Part shown: piece after piece, positions 1 through 11,672 of the stretch
Position numbering within the stretch: the stretch's first letter is position 1
Layout of the letters: every line of letters starts with the position of its first letter
DNA from: Lodderomyces elongisporus
Taxonomy: Eukaryota > Ascomycota > Pichiomycetes > Serinales > Debaryomycetaceae
Assembly: GCF_030384665.1 (NCBI RefSeq)
Contig: NC_083678.1
Span: forward strand, 744,001-808,000
Length of the DNA: 64,000 bases
Reading direction: 5' to 3'
Notes under the pieces: model-generated
Told to the model about the DNA's origin: nothing
Databases searched by the model: none
What the model saw: the letters and a program-made list of their open reading frames with translations, nothing else
Made by a program: the position numbers and the translations under genes

Positions 1-197
1 AGCGTAGGGTTGCAAATTGCGGGTTGTATATTATTTTTTGTACAAAAAGAGTTAAAAAAAAAATAAAAAGAGAGAAAGAAAAAGAAAAAGAAAAAACATT
101 AATAATTCTTTCTTCTCTATTCGTTCTTCTCTATTTTCTTTTTTTGTCTTGTGTTTTTTGTTTCCTTTCTCGCTCAGTCTCTTTTGGTTTTGCTCCA
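1..197. other. intergenic, low complexity
   Basis: This is the region downstream of the permease gene at the window edge. It is A-rich, then T-rich, with runs of AAAGA and TTCT. I see no gene here. Confidence 0.6.
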
Positions 198-2018
198 TTA
201 GCACCAAAAGTTGTAAATTCTATAGTACAATGGTTTTGCGGCTAAGGCGGCTCTTTCTTCGGCAATTTGTTGTACAATCATATCCATGTCCACGTCGGAC
301 CTACCTTGATCAATGTCAATGTCTTCAGTCTTGATGAGCAAAATCCAATTTTTGGTCCAGATCTTGTGACCAATGTAAAACGCCAACACAATGACGGCAG
401 CCAAATAAGTTTCAAAAAATGTCTTGGCCAGCGGCTTTTTGACACCAACAGGGTACAATGCAAGCCAAAATTGAAGTGCCAATACCACAATGTTCATGAT
501 TAAACCATAGTATGCACCCAAAACACCGGTTGAGGACTTGTATGGAATGTAATCGATTGATCTATTTTGCGCCCTCATTGCTTGTCTGAATCTAATGAGT
601 GCAGCATTGATACTACCCCAAGTGAACAACGTTGATAAGCCTGACAAGGCAACCAACCATGAAAACACTTCATTTTCGTATTTTGAGGCAGAAACAAATG
701 AAAGCAAACCAACAATGGCGGATACTGCGATTCCGGCTAATGGTCTACCTTTCCTGTCGACATATGTCAATATCTTTGGTGCCAAGCCTTGCTCAGCCAA
801 TGCCAAAACAGTTCTGGAAAATCCATAAACGGCAGAATTACCAATGGCCAAAAGAGCCACCATAATAACAACATTGAACACTGATGGTAACCCTTTGATA
901 CCACCTTGTTGGATAGCAATGACAAATGGTGATGTCGATACACTGCTGTCATCTGAGGCCAATTGTGGTTCTTTTGCATTAACAAGGAATCCAATCAAGG
1001 TTAACGATAACATGTAAAAAATCAATATTCTCCAAACCACTTGTTTGATGGCCTTGGGTAAGGTTTTTCTTGCGTCGCCCGCTGACTCTGCAGATGTTAA
1101 TCCCACCAATTCAGTTCCTGCTAAAGAATATGTAGCAGTCAACAATACGGAGATGACACCCTTTACACCCGAGGCAAATGGTGGGTGCCAGTTCTTTCCT
1201 CCGATATATCCTTGGTCTCCACCACCACAGATCAAGACAATGGCCAAGATATCAAAGCCAACAATTCCTAATAATTTGATGACGGATGCGACAAATTCGG
1301 TCTCACCGAATCCTTTGTTTCCGCACAAGTTCAAAAAGATGATAAGGACGTAAAAGATGGCCACCCAGGCTACACTATTGATGTCTGAGTTCCAAAACTT
1401 GATGGTCATTGAGGAAGCCACCAATTCCAATGGCAATACCACCACCCAGAACAATGCATAGTTCCAACCCATGGCAAACCCCCAACTTGGATCGATGAAT
1501 TTAATTGAGTAAGTAGCAAAAGATCCCGAGACTGGGAAACAACTGGATAATTCTGCCAATGACTGCATTGTACAGTACAAGAATGATGAGACAATTGCCC
1601 ATGCAATAAGGAGACTTGCTGGTCCACCTGTGCCCAATGCCAATCCTGATGCGACTAGTAAACCTGAGCCTACACATCCACCAAGTGCAATCATTTGAAG
1701 CTGACGTTTCTTTAAAGTTTGTTTCAATGGGGCTCCTTCTCGTGTTGTTGCGGATGCATCATTACCATGACCTGGCTTATCCGTATTGGACTCCAAATCA
1801 GAGTCTCGCAGTATTTGCGAGTTTGATGCTGGTGGTTTGAATGAGTCTTTAAAGTTGCGCCATGAATTATTGAGTTTGCCTCCGCTGTTGCCTCTGCTGC
1901 TGCTGTTATTGTTGTTTGCTGCTAAATTTGATGATTCAGATGAGTACGAGAGATCCGATGTTTTTGGATCGCTCGTCTCAAATGCCTTGGTCAGCTTTTC
2001 GCTGAAAGTAGTGGACAT
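198..2018 (-). CDS. general amino-acid permease, GAP1 family
   Basis: A 606-residue plasma-membrane amino acid/proton symporter of the yeast amino-acid transporter (YAT/APC) family. Residues 1-100 are a Ser/Asn-rich cytosolic tail. The first transmembrane segment follows LKKRQLQMIALGG at about 102-114, and about 12 hydrophobic segments follow. The CGGG..GYIGGK loop, GLTSAES, SPFVIAIQ..GIKGLPS, VDRKGRPL and ALSGLSTLFTWG all match Gap1-type permeases, as I recall them. The tail has an acidic DIDIDQGR..DVDMD segment, an IAEERA helix and a terminal FWC. In S. cerevisiae Gap1 the equivalent tail controls endocytosis and carries a palmitoylated terminal cysteine. CTG-clade yeasts have several GAP paralogues and I cannot say which one this is. 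The start is the first in-frame ATG; the length is normal for the family. It is divergent from the acetyltransferase at 5898. Family assignment is firm; substrate range is inferred. Confidence 0.93.
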   Translation of the reverse strand: MSTTFSEKLTKAFETSDPKTSDLSYSSESSNLAANNNNSSSRGNSGGKLNNSWRNFKDSFKPPASNSQILRDSDLESNTDKPGHGNDASATTREGAPLKQTLKKRQLQMIALGGCVGSGLLVASGLALGTGGPASLLIAWAIVSSFLYCTMQSLAELSSCFPVSGSFATYSIKFIDPSWGFAMGWNYALFWVVVLPLELVASSMTIKFWNSDINSVAWVAIFYVLIIFLNLCGNKGFGETEFVASVIKLLGIVGFDILAIVLICGGGDQGYIGGKNWHPPFASGVKGVISVLLTATYSLAGTELVGLTSAESAGDARKTLPKAIKQVVWRILIFYMLSLTLIGFLVNAKEPQLASDDSSVSTSPFVIAIQQGGIKGLPSVFNVVIMVALLAIGNSAVYGFSRTVLALAEQGLAPKILTYVDRKGRPLAGIAVSAIVGLLSFVSASKYENEVFSWLVALSGLSTLFTWGSINAALIRFRQAMRAQNRSIDYIPYKSSTGVLGAYYGLIMNIVVLALQFWLALYPVGVKKPLAKTFFETYLAAVIVLAFYIGHKIWTKNWILLIKTEDIDIDQGRSDVDMDMIVQQIAEERAALAAKPLYYRIYNFWC

Positions 2019-2264
2019 GATGATTATAAAGAACTGTTGAAGCTTTGGTGTTTTGTTGTTGTTATTGTTGTTGTTGTTGTTCTAAATTCTTCTTCTACAA
2101 CACAATTATTTTTTTTCTTTCTTTGTATTACTTTGCTTTGCTTTAGTTGAGTTTAATTTAAACTTCTGTTTCGAATTAAACTAAAGACAAAAAGGGAAAG
2201 CAAGAAACTGTTGAAGTATTGGTGTGTTATTTACCAAAGTGAGTGATTGTAAAGTATGACCCAA

Positions 2265-2271
2265 TGACTCA
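2265..2271. promoter_or_regulatory. Gcn4-like site upstream of the permease
   Basis: TGACTCA, the core recognised by Gcn4/AP-1-type bZIP factors, lies about 247 bp upstream of the permease ATG. A near-match (AGAGTCAT) is at 2404-2411. Gcn4 control of amino-acid permeases is known in yeasts; its use here is inferred from the motif and position only. I found no GATAA sites in 2019-2500. Confidence 0.35.
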
Positions 2272-3534
2272 GTTGCGATGAGTAAGAAATTGCTATTGAA
2301 TAGTAGTGGAACAAAAAAGAAAGAAAAAGAAAAGGAAAAAGTAAAAGGAAAAGAAAAGGAAAAAGGAGGAAGGAGGAAATATTAAAAAAAAAAAATTAGG
2401 AGAAGAGTCATTTAAAAGTAAGGTAAGGGATATCTTGGTCTTTATATTTCATCACCATCTCGGGGGAAGGAAGGTAGACACTGACTGAGCTTAGTAATGC
2501 TAGTAGAGATTATATGCTACAGTATAGTCTTTTTGCCAACAAAAAATAAGAAAATAAGAAAATAAGAATAAAAGAAAAATAAGTATATTTTTTTTTGTAC
2601 CCTGATTTTGCAGCTTATAATTTGTTTGTGTATTTTTTTTCTGGAGTTTCCTGAAATGCTGTGTTAAAAATGTCTGTCGCAGAGCTTCCTTTCCGGCCCT
2701 GAAAAGTGTTTTTGAAAGTATTTCTTTTTTTTTTTGCTTTTTTTTTCTTGACATATTTTTTTTATTTTTTAAAAAAAAGGACTTTTCTTTGTATGAAGAA
2801 GAAGAAGAAGAAAAAACTTTGAATTTCTTTTTTTTTCTTTTTTCTTTTTGTGTGTTTGTGTGTTGCATTTGCATCTCAGATGTTTCTTTCATTGCCCAAT
2901 TGCCTTTCAGCCTCTGTATCTTTGTGTCTCTGTGTGTGTGTGTGTGTGTATATATATTGCTTGCCACCACCGTTACCGCCAGCACCATTTGTTTTTTTTT
3001 TGTTTTTTTTGTTTTTTTGTTTTTTTATTTCTTTGTCTTTGTCTTTTATATTTGATCTGATGGGTTGCAGCAACAAGTATTCTTTAGTTTTTTTTAAAAA
3101 TAAATAAAGTTAAAGAGGAGAAAGAAGATGAAGAAGAAGAATGGTATTTTGGATGGTGAGGAGACTTGGAGATGTGGGGATACTATTTTTTTTTACTGGT
3201 TGCTAGCACTTGAATGAAATTAAAAAAAGTACTTAGCCGCTAAAGGGCCCCCTCTTCTATTACTATTGGCTCTCTCCTTCTTCTTCCTCTTCCTCTTTTT
3301 CTTCCTCTTCTTCCTCTTCCTTGTCCTCTATGGCCGCCTCCCCGCCCTCGCTATTTATTTGTTTCTCGCTTTCTTCCATCGGGCCATCCACCCAGTTTCC
3401 ATTTCAGCTTCAGTGTAGTGTAGGGTAGAGCTGAATCTAAGCCGACTGATGGATTATTACACATATGCGGTGTAATAGTTGTGAGAAATGGACCACATAT
3501 CTCCATAAGGGGGAGAAGGAATTGCCGTAGCGGA

Positions 3535-3559
3535 AGAGAGAGAGAGAGAGAGAGAGAGA
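3535..3559. repeat. (GA)n microsatellite
   Basis: About 12 dinucleotide repeats within the divergent intergenic region. Confidence 0.9.
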
Positions 3560-4442
3560 AGGAGATCCATTTCTGTTTTTAACAAGTAGATGATTGCTGG
3601 TTTCATAATTTGTTTTTGTGATACTCTTTGCTGTTGTGACATATCTAACATTGGTTACACTAACACTAACACATACTAATTAACTAACTAACTCTTTCCA
3701 TCTCTTGCAGAAATACACGCGGGAAAGCAATGTAGCCGTTGGTGGAGACTGTCAAACGGCGATTTGCACATTGAAAAAAAAAAAGAGAGAAATATTTCAA
3801 AATTAAAAACATCACAATACTTTACAATACTGTACAATACTTTAATTTGATTTATAATAGTAGTAATAATAATAGTAATAATAATACGTCAAAGAGAAAG
3901 AGAGAATAAGAATTTGAATGAGTGCCAAAAAACAAGAAGAAACATAAAAGCCCTGCACCCCGCCTGCTAGCTCTCCGGTTACGCTCGTGAATGGCATTAC
4001 GCAACAAAATTTTGGTTCTTTTTTTTTGGAACATTAGTATTAGTATTATAAGTAGTAGAATTTTTATATTATTATTATCCTTTGTCTGTCTCTGTCTCTA
4101 TCTCTGTCTCTCTGTCTCTCTCTCTTTTTCATCACCTGAAAATGTAATCCTACACAACACTCGTGTCATGAACAGCTTATTTGCCTCACCTGTTTTTGTT
4201 GGCTTTTTTTTTTTTACCAAAAACAGTGTTTTGTATCAATATTCGATTGTCAGTATTTATGTGTCTTGATTTTGGTCTGTATTTTTTATATATATTCTTT
4301 TTTGAGGATGATGATGACGGAATTGAGTAATCTTCCCATTTTTTTTAGTATTTGCTTTGGCGTACTTCTCATTTATTTGATACCCCCAATATATGGATCC
4401 ACACGTTGCGGGCATTTAATCGCAAAAGGAGGAAAAGCTTAT

Positions 4443-4443
4443 T

Positions 4444-4513
<70 letters not shown>
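4443..4513. repeat. (TTG)n trinucleotide repeat
   Basis: About 23 uninterrupted copies of TTG (CAA on the minus strand), so it would read as poly-Gln, poly-Val or poly-Cys depending on frame. There is no flanking coding sequence of normal composition, so I treat it as non-coding. Confidence 0.9.
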
Positions 4514-5165
4514 AGTTGTATTTTTTTTTGATTTTGGGAAGTACACTTCATTGGAACATATGAAGAAAAAACAAAAGCTTTTGAGTCCGAATGGCACTTG
4601 ACATCCTTTTGAATAAAGACAAGGATTATGCTCATCAACTCATAATCATCTTGTTTGGTTCAAACTCTATATTTCAAAAAAAAAAAAAAAAAAAACAAAT
4701 AAAAAACAGAAAAACAAAACTGCTGAAATGTTTTTGTTTGATTTTATTGCAAAATTGAATGGATAAAATAAACTCAAACTAAACCACAGACAAAGACAAA
4801 GACAAAGACACAGACACAAAATAAGCAAATTAAAACAAAACAAAACAAAATAAAACAGAAATGGGGATAAGAAAAAGTCACCTGACTTTCATCGCTTAGA
4901 ACTACCAGAAACAAAACATTTTATGCTCACAGCTCATATCGAGTGAGAATATACAATTGTTTGCTGGAAATAAAATAAAATAAAATAATCTACCAAAAGC
5001 AAACAAAAATACCAATACAAGTGGTGTGCTCTCTAAAAAAAAAATTTTTAACAGCTGGAGAACCAAAGCTTTTATGATGTGCTCAATTTTGGGCACGGTG
5101 ACGTTGAAGAATTTATTTTCTTTATTCTAATTCTTGTTTTTTGCAGTTGATGCCTCTTTTTATTT

Positions 5166-5178
5166 GGGGGGGGGGGGG
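5166..5178. repeat. G13 homopolymer
   Basis: A run of 13 G. Similar runs occur at 5563-5574 and 16108-16120. They are strand-asymmetric and prone to sequencing error. Confidence 0.85.
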
Positions 5179-5310
5179 TAAACGAAAAGAAGACCAAAAG
5201 GACAATAAAATGAAAAATAAAAATAAAACTAGCAAGGAGCAAAGAACAAAGAGTAAAAACCATAGAGGTCATGAGTTTGCATACATCTATTTATCTGGGT
5301 AAGCGGGTGT

Positions 5311-5366
5311 GTGTATATATGCTTGTGTATATATGCTTGTGTATATATGCTTGTGTATATATGCTT
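5311..5366. repeat. 14-bp minisatellite, four copies
   Basis: Four perfect head-to-tail copies of GTGTATATATGCTT, followed by degenerate copies to about 5400. Confidence 0.9.
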
Positions 5367-5897
5367 GTGTCTTTGCTTGTGTATATATTCTTGCTTGTGC
5401 TTGTGCGTGGGGTTGTGGAGGGTGAAAGTGGAAACGAGAAAGAAAGAAAGAAAAAAAGAAAAAAAATGAAACATTACGTAATTGTTCTTGTTTGTAGTTT
5501 TTCATACTGTTCAATATAGAAAATATTGCTATCAACACCAGACGAAAAATATAGTTAATGGTGGGGGGGGGGGGAAAGTCGGGGGAGTGGGAGTGGGAGA
5601 TTAAAACCTATGTGCTACTAACTATGTAAATGCTACTGTTACATAATTGTACATTGCTCATAGTACATACTGTCTACTTTCTTATCCACTTTTCCACTTT
5701 TCCACCCAACGTTAGCAGAGAAGCTTCGACACTTTTCTTCACTATCAACCTGAACAATATCTAACTTATAACAAATCTACCTTTTCCCACAAAATATTGT
5801 AAAAGTGTAAAATTGTAAAGCCAGAACCAAAACTAGAATTATCATCGATAAAACAACAATAGCTTTTAAACCAACCACACCCACTATCTACTCAACC

Positions 5898-7640
5898 ATG
5901 ACTAGTTCTACAATTGACCCTAAATTCAAGTTCAAAAAGGCAGACGACTTGGACAAAGTTGAAGAGATATTCCAATTGTGCGGAACACAATGGGGAGGAC
6001 CATTAACACCCAAAGAGTTTGGCAAAGTGTTTACCAATTCAATCAAAAACTTCAAGGACAGTGGCAACAAAGTAATGCCATACTACGTTGAAGACTCGAC
6101 AAACGGCAAACTCGTTGCATGCACTATAGTCAAATTCATCAAAGCACTTTACAAGCCAGCTGACAAATCTAGCTTAATATCGTCTGTACCAGATCCGCAA
6201 TCGTTTGGTGTCAAAAATGTTACTGCGTTGCATGTCAGTTTTGTCTTTACCAGCAAAGAGTACAGAAAACAAGGACTCGCTGAGTTTTGTGTCTCAAAGG
6301 CCATTGCAACCACCGAAGAAGAAATCATTGCAGACAATGTAAACGACAGTGTTGATTCCCACGCTGAAAATTTCAAAAAGATGACACTAGATGATACTAC
6401 TGGCACAGTCGATAGGGGCCTTGCCAACTATTACCTCGGCAAACAATACATTTGGGTATTGTACTCGGGAGTAAACACTTATTACGAGAGATTTGGTTTC
6501 AAGAGCTACCCCTTGGACTATTACAAGATCCCAGTAACATCAGTAACCGAAGGTCAAGACGAGTTGCTAAACTATTTGTTACAAGACGAACAACACCTGA
6601 GACAGACCCAACCAGAAACAAAGTCATACCAAGTTGGAAAAAGACTCAGACTCTTGGATTGGGAAAACAAAAACGATCAAAGCTTGATCCAGCTCATCTT
6701 CCAAGCAAAAGAGTTGGGTCTCTTGTCAGAGATGAGCAAATTGGTATTCCACACCGAATTGCAAAGTAGCCATAGATCATCTTCATCTTTAACGAATTTA
6801 AATAGTATTTTGGGGATGAAGCCAATCGGATCAGGTACTGGGTTATCGTCAATTGCCGAGGCTGCTTCTGCTGCAAATAGCGGTAAAGGTTTTGGTCTGG
6901 TGCTGGCACTGGGACTGGCACTGGGACTGGGCCCGGGTTTAAGCGCTAGTTTACACCCAAATGATCAATCTGGGTCAAGGAGAAAGTCCTCTGCATTCAA
7001 TCAAACGGTTTCGAAGTTTGCAATTAAACCATCGTTTGATAACTACAAAGAAAAAATCCTCGCTTCATTGGAAATAGGCGCATTTTGTAATGGCGGAAAA
7101 GAGTATTCAATCCAGGGCGCGGTGCTAACCAATGACTTACAGCAAAGGTCCTATTATATCTTGTGGACTATACTCAAGGGAGAGTTTTTCATTACTGGTA
7201 TGGGAGAAGTCCCATACGAAGGTCTTTCTCAAGGCACCTCCCGTAGAAGAGGCTCTTCGTTTACTGGATTAAACGACCTCGGTGGTTTCAACTTCCAGGA
7301 TTTAGATCTCTTGGTTTGTGCCGCAGTGCAAAATGCCAAACAAAGAGGCTCGCAATTTGAGAATGTTTATGTTGCCACTACAGACTTACCCAGCGATATT
7401 CCAGACGAGGTGCTTCATGACTTTTTCTTAAACTACTTGCCCTTTTCCTCCTATGCATCGGATGAACACAAGGAGAAGATTCAAGAGCAAAGAAACAAGG
7501 GCGAGGAAAAGAACGGAATAGAACTCATTGTCAATGGGGCAGATAATGTTGGTGTTTTGCCAATGGTTCGCCAATTCGGAAGCACACTGAAGGAGTTTGA
7601 CTTAGACTGGTTGGAAAATGGAATGTGGTGCTGGGGCTAA
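5898..7640 (+). CDS. GNAT N-acetyltransferase, LYC1-like
   Basis: A 580-residue protein with an N-terminal GNAT fold. The acetyl-CoA loop is probably YRKQGLA (122-128), preceded by the strand VTALHVSFVF. The signature VLYSGVNTYYERFGF (187-201) is the pattern of fungal LYC1-type lysine N-acetyltransferases. A low-complexity linker (about 290-370) separates this from a C-terminal domain ending in a Trp-rich tail (LENGMWCWG). LYC1 of Yarrowia acetylates lysine in lysine degradation; the same reaction here is inferred. Residues 334-344 contain six CTG codons alternating with Gly, Ala and Val codons. Read as Leu this is an odd hydrophobic patch; read as Ser it becomes a typical Ser/Gly/Ala linker, supporting CUG-serine translation. 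It starts at the first ATG after a normal A-rich leader. Another GNAT subfamily is possible. Confidence 0.72.
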   Translation: MTSSTIDPKFKFKKADDLDKVEEIFQLCGTQWGGPLTPKEFGKVFTNSIKNFKDSGNKVMPYYVEDSTNGKLVACTIVKFIKALYKPADKSSLISSVPDPQSFGVKNVTALHVSFVFTSKEYRKQGLAEFCVSKAIATTEEEIIADNVNDSVDSHAENFKKMTLDDTTGTVDRGLANYYLGKQYIWVLYSGVNTYYERFGFKSYPLDYYKIPVTSVTEGQDELLNYLLQDEQHLRQTQPETKSYQVGKRLRLLDWENKNDQSLIQLIFQAKELGLLSEMSKLVFHTELQSSHRSSSSLTNLNSILGMKPIGSGTGLSSIAEAASAANSGKGFGLVLALGLALGLGPGLSASLHPNDQSGSRRKSSAFNQTVSKFAIKPSFDNYKEKILASLEIGAFCNGGKEYSIQGAVLTNDLQQRSYYILWTILKGEFFITGMGEVPYEGLSQGTSRRRGSSFTGLNDLGGFNFQDLDLLVCAAVQNAKQRGSQFENVYVATTDLPSDIPDEVLHDFFLNYLPFSSYASDEHKEKIQEQRNKGEEKNGIELIVNGADNVGVLPMVRQFGSTLKEFDLDWLENGMWCWG

Positions 7641-8097
7641 ACTACTACCAAAAGAAAAAATGCTCTTCCTTTCCAATGATATAATATAATATAATATACG
7701 ATATATATATATATATAATTTTATATACATTTGGTACAAGTTTATAGGCAATATATGTCCATTTGGTCAAACGGCTTCGCGTTTTTAAGATTTCGCAGAA
7801 TAGGCATTTTTTATTTCCATGTTTTTTCTTTTTTTTTTTTAATTTTTTTTTTATTTTTTTTTTTTATTTTTTTTTTCACTATTAGATCTCAAATCTATTT
7901 CAGGTTTATTGTATATCCTATCCCATCTCTTTCTATCCTTCACCCTCACCCTCACCCTCACCCTCTCATCCCGCTTTCACATCTCCCTTTCTCCAATAAA
8001 AGTCTATTGCTCTAGCAACATCACAACACACCACAACACACTACAACACACCACATCGCCACCCAGGGACTACATCCTTCCGATCAGCACATAAGGA
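7641..8097. other. intergenic with T-rich tracts and (CACCCT)4
   Basis: This lies between the acetyltransferase and LEU3. It contains an AT dinucleotide stretch near 7699-7717, long T runs at 7829-7875, a hexamer repeat (CACCCT) at 7941-7965 and CACAACACAC-type repeats before the LEU3 ATG. The T runs may act as nucleosome-depleting promoter elements (inference). Confidence 0.55.
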
Positions 8098-8229
8098 ATG
8101 AGCGTGCCGGAATATAACGAAACAAGGCCCAGTAACCCTCTAGACAGCTTGGTGCATATTGCTAGCAACATGTCTCGAGAACTACGACACATTGAACGCA
8201 GTAGTGATACAAACGGCTTTTCACCTGGA

Positions 8230-8260
<31 letters not shown>

Positions 8261-11238
8261 ATAGCAACAATGGCAACAATGACATTTCACATACTGCCAC
8301 TAGTCTGGCTTTCCAGCTGCCCAGCCTTTCTCATCTGCTGCAAATTCCCTCCGCTAGCGCAACTCCAACCAATAACCCACTAGGTAACTCTCCTCAACCA
8401 GACCATGATTCATTAGCAAAACAGGGAAAAATAAAGAGAATGGCATGTGTGGAATGTCGTCAACAAAAGTCGCGATGTGACGCTCACGAAAAGTACCCCA
8501 ATCCATGTACCAGGTGCCTGAAAAAGGGGTTGCAATGTGATTTAAAATCAGACTACAAGAGAACGTATAAAAGAGCTCGAATAGCGCAGATTGAACGGGA
8601 GTTTCACGAATTGAAAAAAACATTAACAGCTACACAAGCAGCAGAACTAACCTCAAAGTTTCCATCTTTGGTAGGCACAGTAAGTAGAAGTGGATCGGAA
8701 GACTTTGCATCGCCCACACCTGCTGCTGCTGCTGCTGCTGCTGCTGCAACTGCAACTGCAACTGCAACAAATGCCACCACTCCACGACCTTTTATCCATA
8801 TCTCCAACTCACATGCGAACACAGATGAGCTGCGCTCACCAAGAGGAAATGAATTTTTAAATACAGGATATGGTACAGGTACTAATGTTGGTCCTAGTGC
8901 AATTCCACACCAGAAACACTCCATTCCGAGCAAGGCCTTTTACCAAGTTGCTGTTCCCACTCCCTATCCCCATGACCCCACATTACCCATCTCTGAAGAG
9001 ATACTCGTTTGTGAAGAGAAACTGTTTGAGTCCATCACCCTTTCTTCGCAAACAATCAAAATGCTATATATCGAATATGTAACTCGGTACCATCCTATAT
9101 TTCCAGTGGTCGATATTGAAAAGGGGCCAGAGAGGATTTATAGGCTTTGTCCAGCATTGTTCTGGGTCATGATGTTTGTGTCGCTACGAAGAATCGAGGA
9201 CGACTACTCCAAGTCATTATTGATACAGATGTCTCCCGTGGTAAAAAGTATCTTGGCGGAGATTATGATCTCGCCCATCACTAGGTATAATCCATCAGAG
9301 GAAGAAGAACCCATTTACAATGTATCTTCGGTGTATTCTGTTCAAGCCTTCCTTTTATACTCCTTTTGGCCTCCAATCACTTCGTCATTGAGTGCAGACT
9401 CATCATACAACACTGTTAATACGGGATTCTTCCAAGCGATAAGAATCAGTTTACACGCCCCATCTTCGTTTGTTGAGAACTTGAATGGAGAGAATGGTAA
9501 CAAGAATGGTCAGGGGTTGACTACTCAGCAAACAGCAATGATCCAGGAGCAAGTAAAGACGTGGATTTTATCAAACGTGGCGTCACAATATATTGCTACA
9601 TCTTTCGGGTTCCCTGCTTGTGTTCAGTTTGATTCCTCTATTTGGTTTTACAGTAAACCAGGTAGCCGCATTAATATTCCCCAGGATATCAATGTAATGC
9701 TCGAAATCGCTCAGTTCCAAGACCAAATGGCCAAATCTCTCAACTCTAACCCCAACGATTCATGCGGGTTGGCAGAGGCAAAAGAGCGAGTCACGATTTT
9801 GAAATTACTTGAAAAGCGATTAAATGAAATAGAAACCAAAGTAAGAAGTGATGTTTCCAAATACTCGGCAAATTTTCGTATATTCGAAATCTTGGCTGTC
9901 AAAGTTCACTTGTTCAGCTATTTTTTTATGGACTCGTACAAGATCCCCGACTTTGAGTTGAAAAAGGGTCTTATAAAATTGTACAACTCTGCTGTTGCAC
10001 TCATCGAGTACACCAAGACTTGCCAGGGAACGGATCGCAAATACGTCAAGTATCTTCCTGGAGTCTATCTTTTGAACCTTTGGCAGGCTGCTTGCATTAC
10101 TGGCAAGTTAGTGCATTCCGAATTGAAAGAGTACATTGATGTAGCCATTGGAAGGAGATGTTTTGAAGCAGTGGTGAGCTTGACCATGAAGGCATCTATT
10201 TTAAAGCATGATATGGCTTTTAGATCGAGCGGTATAACGAAATCGATGTGGCCGCTATTCAAGAACTTGAACGATGAAAAGAAGAATTTGCTTCGTATCA
10301 CGGTTCGAAATAGAATGTCAGCCTCTGTTTTTTTTGATTGTTTAAATTTGGTGAGAGAACAGGTGGGATTGACCAAGATGAATGCTAAAGCAGACGAGCT
10401 GAAGGGGGCAGATCCCGCCGACGATGGTTATCACGAAAGCAACGATCATTCGCAATCGGAAGTTGACGACGCCAACGAGGAGCCAAATGCTGCATCGAAA
10501 AAAGATCCTCATCAGAATAACACCAGCCAAAACTTTAAAGAGAAGAACCTTATCACGAAAATTCGGGCTAGTGCAGAACTGAGAGCGCGCGAGATAATAA
10601 GGACAAAACCACTAGACCCAGAACCAATTTCTATTGATTCCAAACGAAGCTCAATATTTAAAATCGTAAACTCGTCGAGTGATACGTCGCCATTGGCCAG
10701 ATCCGACACCTCGGTGGTAGAAAATGGTTTGCTACAGAAGCAATCTCCGTATAGTGCGCAAATGAGTCCCAGAGGACTTGAACAGCAAAGAGATCCAAAT
10801 GCCTCGCCACAATCATTACCACCTCATACTGGACTAAATGCGCATTCTCGACCTCAGTTCCAGCCCCAGTCTCAGCCTCAGCCTCAGTCTCAGTCTCAGC
10901 CCCAGTCTCAGCCTCAACTACAACCTCAACTTCAGTCACAATATCATGGCCATCCGCAGTATCAAACTCAGTATCAGACGCAGTATCAAGCACAAGGGCA
11001 AGGGCAAGCACAAGCACAAGCACAAGCTTATGCTCATACTCATGCTCATTCTTCGCACGCTGTAGCCAATCATAAACCATTAGACCTGTACACTGTGAGC
11101 AACACATCCTACTACGAATCTCCTGCGCAGCTGGCACAACTGGGATACGAAAGTTTGGATTTGGATGGATTTGATACAGACTTATTGTGGAAGGATGTGG
11201 ATAGCGTTATGAACGATTTTGGATTTCATTTAGATTAA
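8098..11238 (+). CDS. LEU3: Zn2Cys6 transcription factor Leu3
   Basis: A 1046-residue nuclear regulator of branched-chain amino-acid biosynthesis genes. In S. cerevisiae Leu3 is switched from repressor to activator by alpha-isopropylmalate. The binuclear zinc cluster has cysteines 117, 120, 127, 137, 140 and 147 (CX2CX6CX9CX2CX6C). The sequence ACVECRQQKSRCDAHEKYP and the following basic YKRTYKRARIAQIE are diagnostic of Leu3. A fungal-specific regulatory domain fills roughly 300-750. A Gln/Ser/Pro-rich stretch (about 915-985) precedes the acidic end, where LLWKDVDSVMNDFGF is the conserved Leu3 activation segment. Poly-Asn (from about residue 44) and poly-Ala (near 210) tracts make it longer than the 886-residue yeast protein. 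CTG codons occur in several low-complexity places. The start is the first ATG. Confidence 0.9.
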
Positions 11239-11637
11239 TGCATTGCTGCAGCTTTTTCTAGCAAAAGCCTCCATTCTCCATTTAGAATTTTATAGAAACC
11301 TTTCCCCATACTAGAGTGTAAAAATTGTTTATCCTTTTCTTTTTTTAAGGGGGAGGGTTCTTTTATTGTATTTAACATTACTGACAAGTTTCGACCAAGT
11401 CTACCTTGTAGATTTCTCTTTATCTACCTTCATCCTCGCCCATTACAATCTAGCCCTACTATGTGTAAATCCACTATATACATTATTTATTTTCTCTACC
11501 GTTTTGTTGGTGAGCAAAATGGCAAAGAAACATTTTTTTTATTTTTTTATTTTTTTTATTTTTTTTCGGTTCTTCTGTTGTTTTCAAATTTTTCAAAAAA
11601 ACTTTTATTTTTTTTTTATTTTTTTTTTTCAAATCTG

Positions 11638-11672
<35 letters not shown>

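Larger units (their letters stand above)
2019..5897. other. 3.9 kb divergent intergenic region, repeat-rich
   Basis: This separates the divergent permease and acetyltransferase genes. It is packed with simple repeats: T runs, GA, TG, GTT, TATATGCTTGTG and G homopolymers. Possible short reading frames are all low-complexity translations of these repeats and are not supported as genes. It probably holds the promoters of both flanking genes. The length is unusual for a yeast intergenic region. Confidence 0.6.

Noticed and set aside
2500..2988. 162-codon minus-strand frame in the permease upstream region
   Set aside because: It is composed of translated TG, AAAG and poly-A tracts (THTHTH, KKKK) and has no domain-like sequence.
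4369..4638. Poly-Gln frame over the TTG repeat
   Set aside because: Flanking residues are not protein-like and the frame depends on the trinucleotide repeat.
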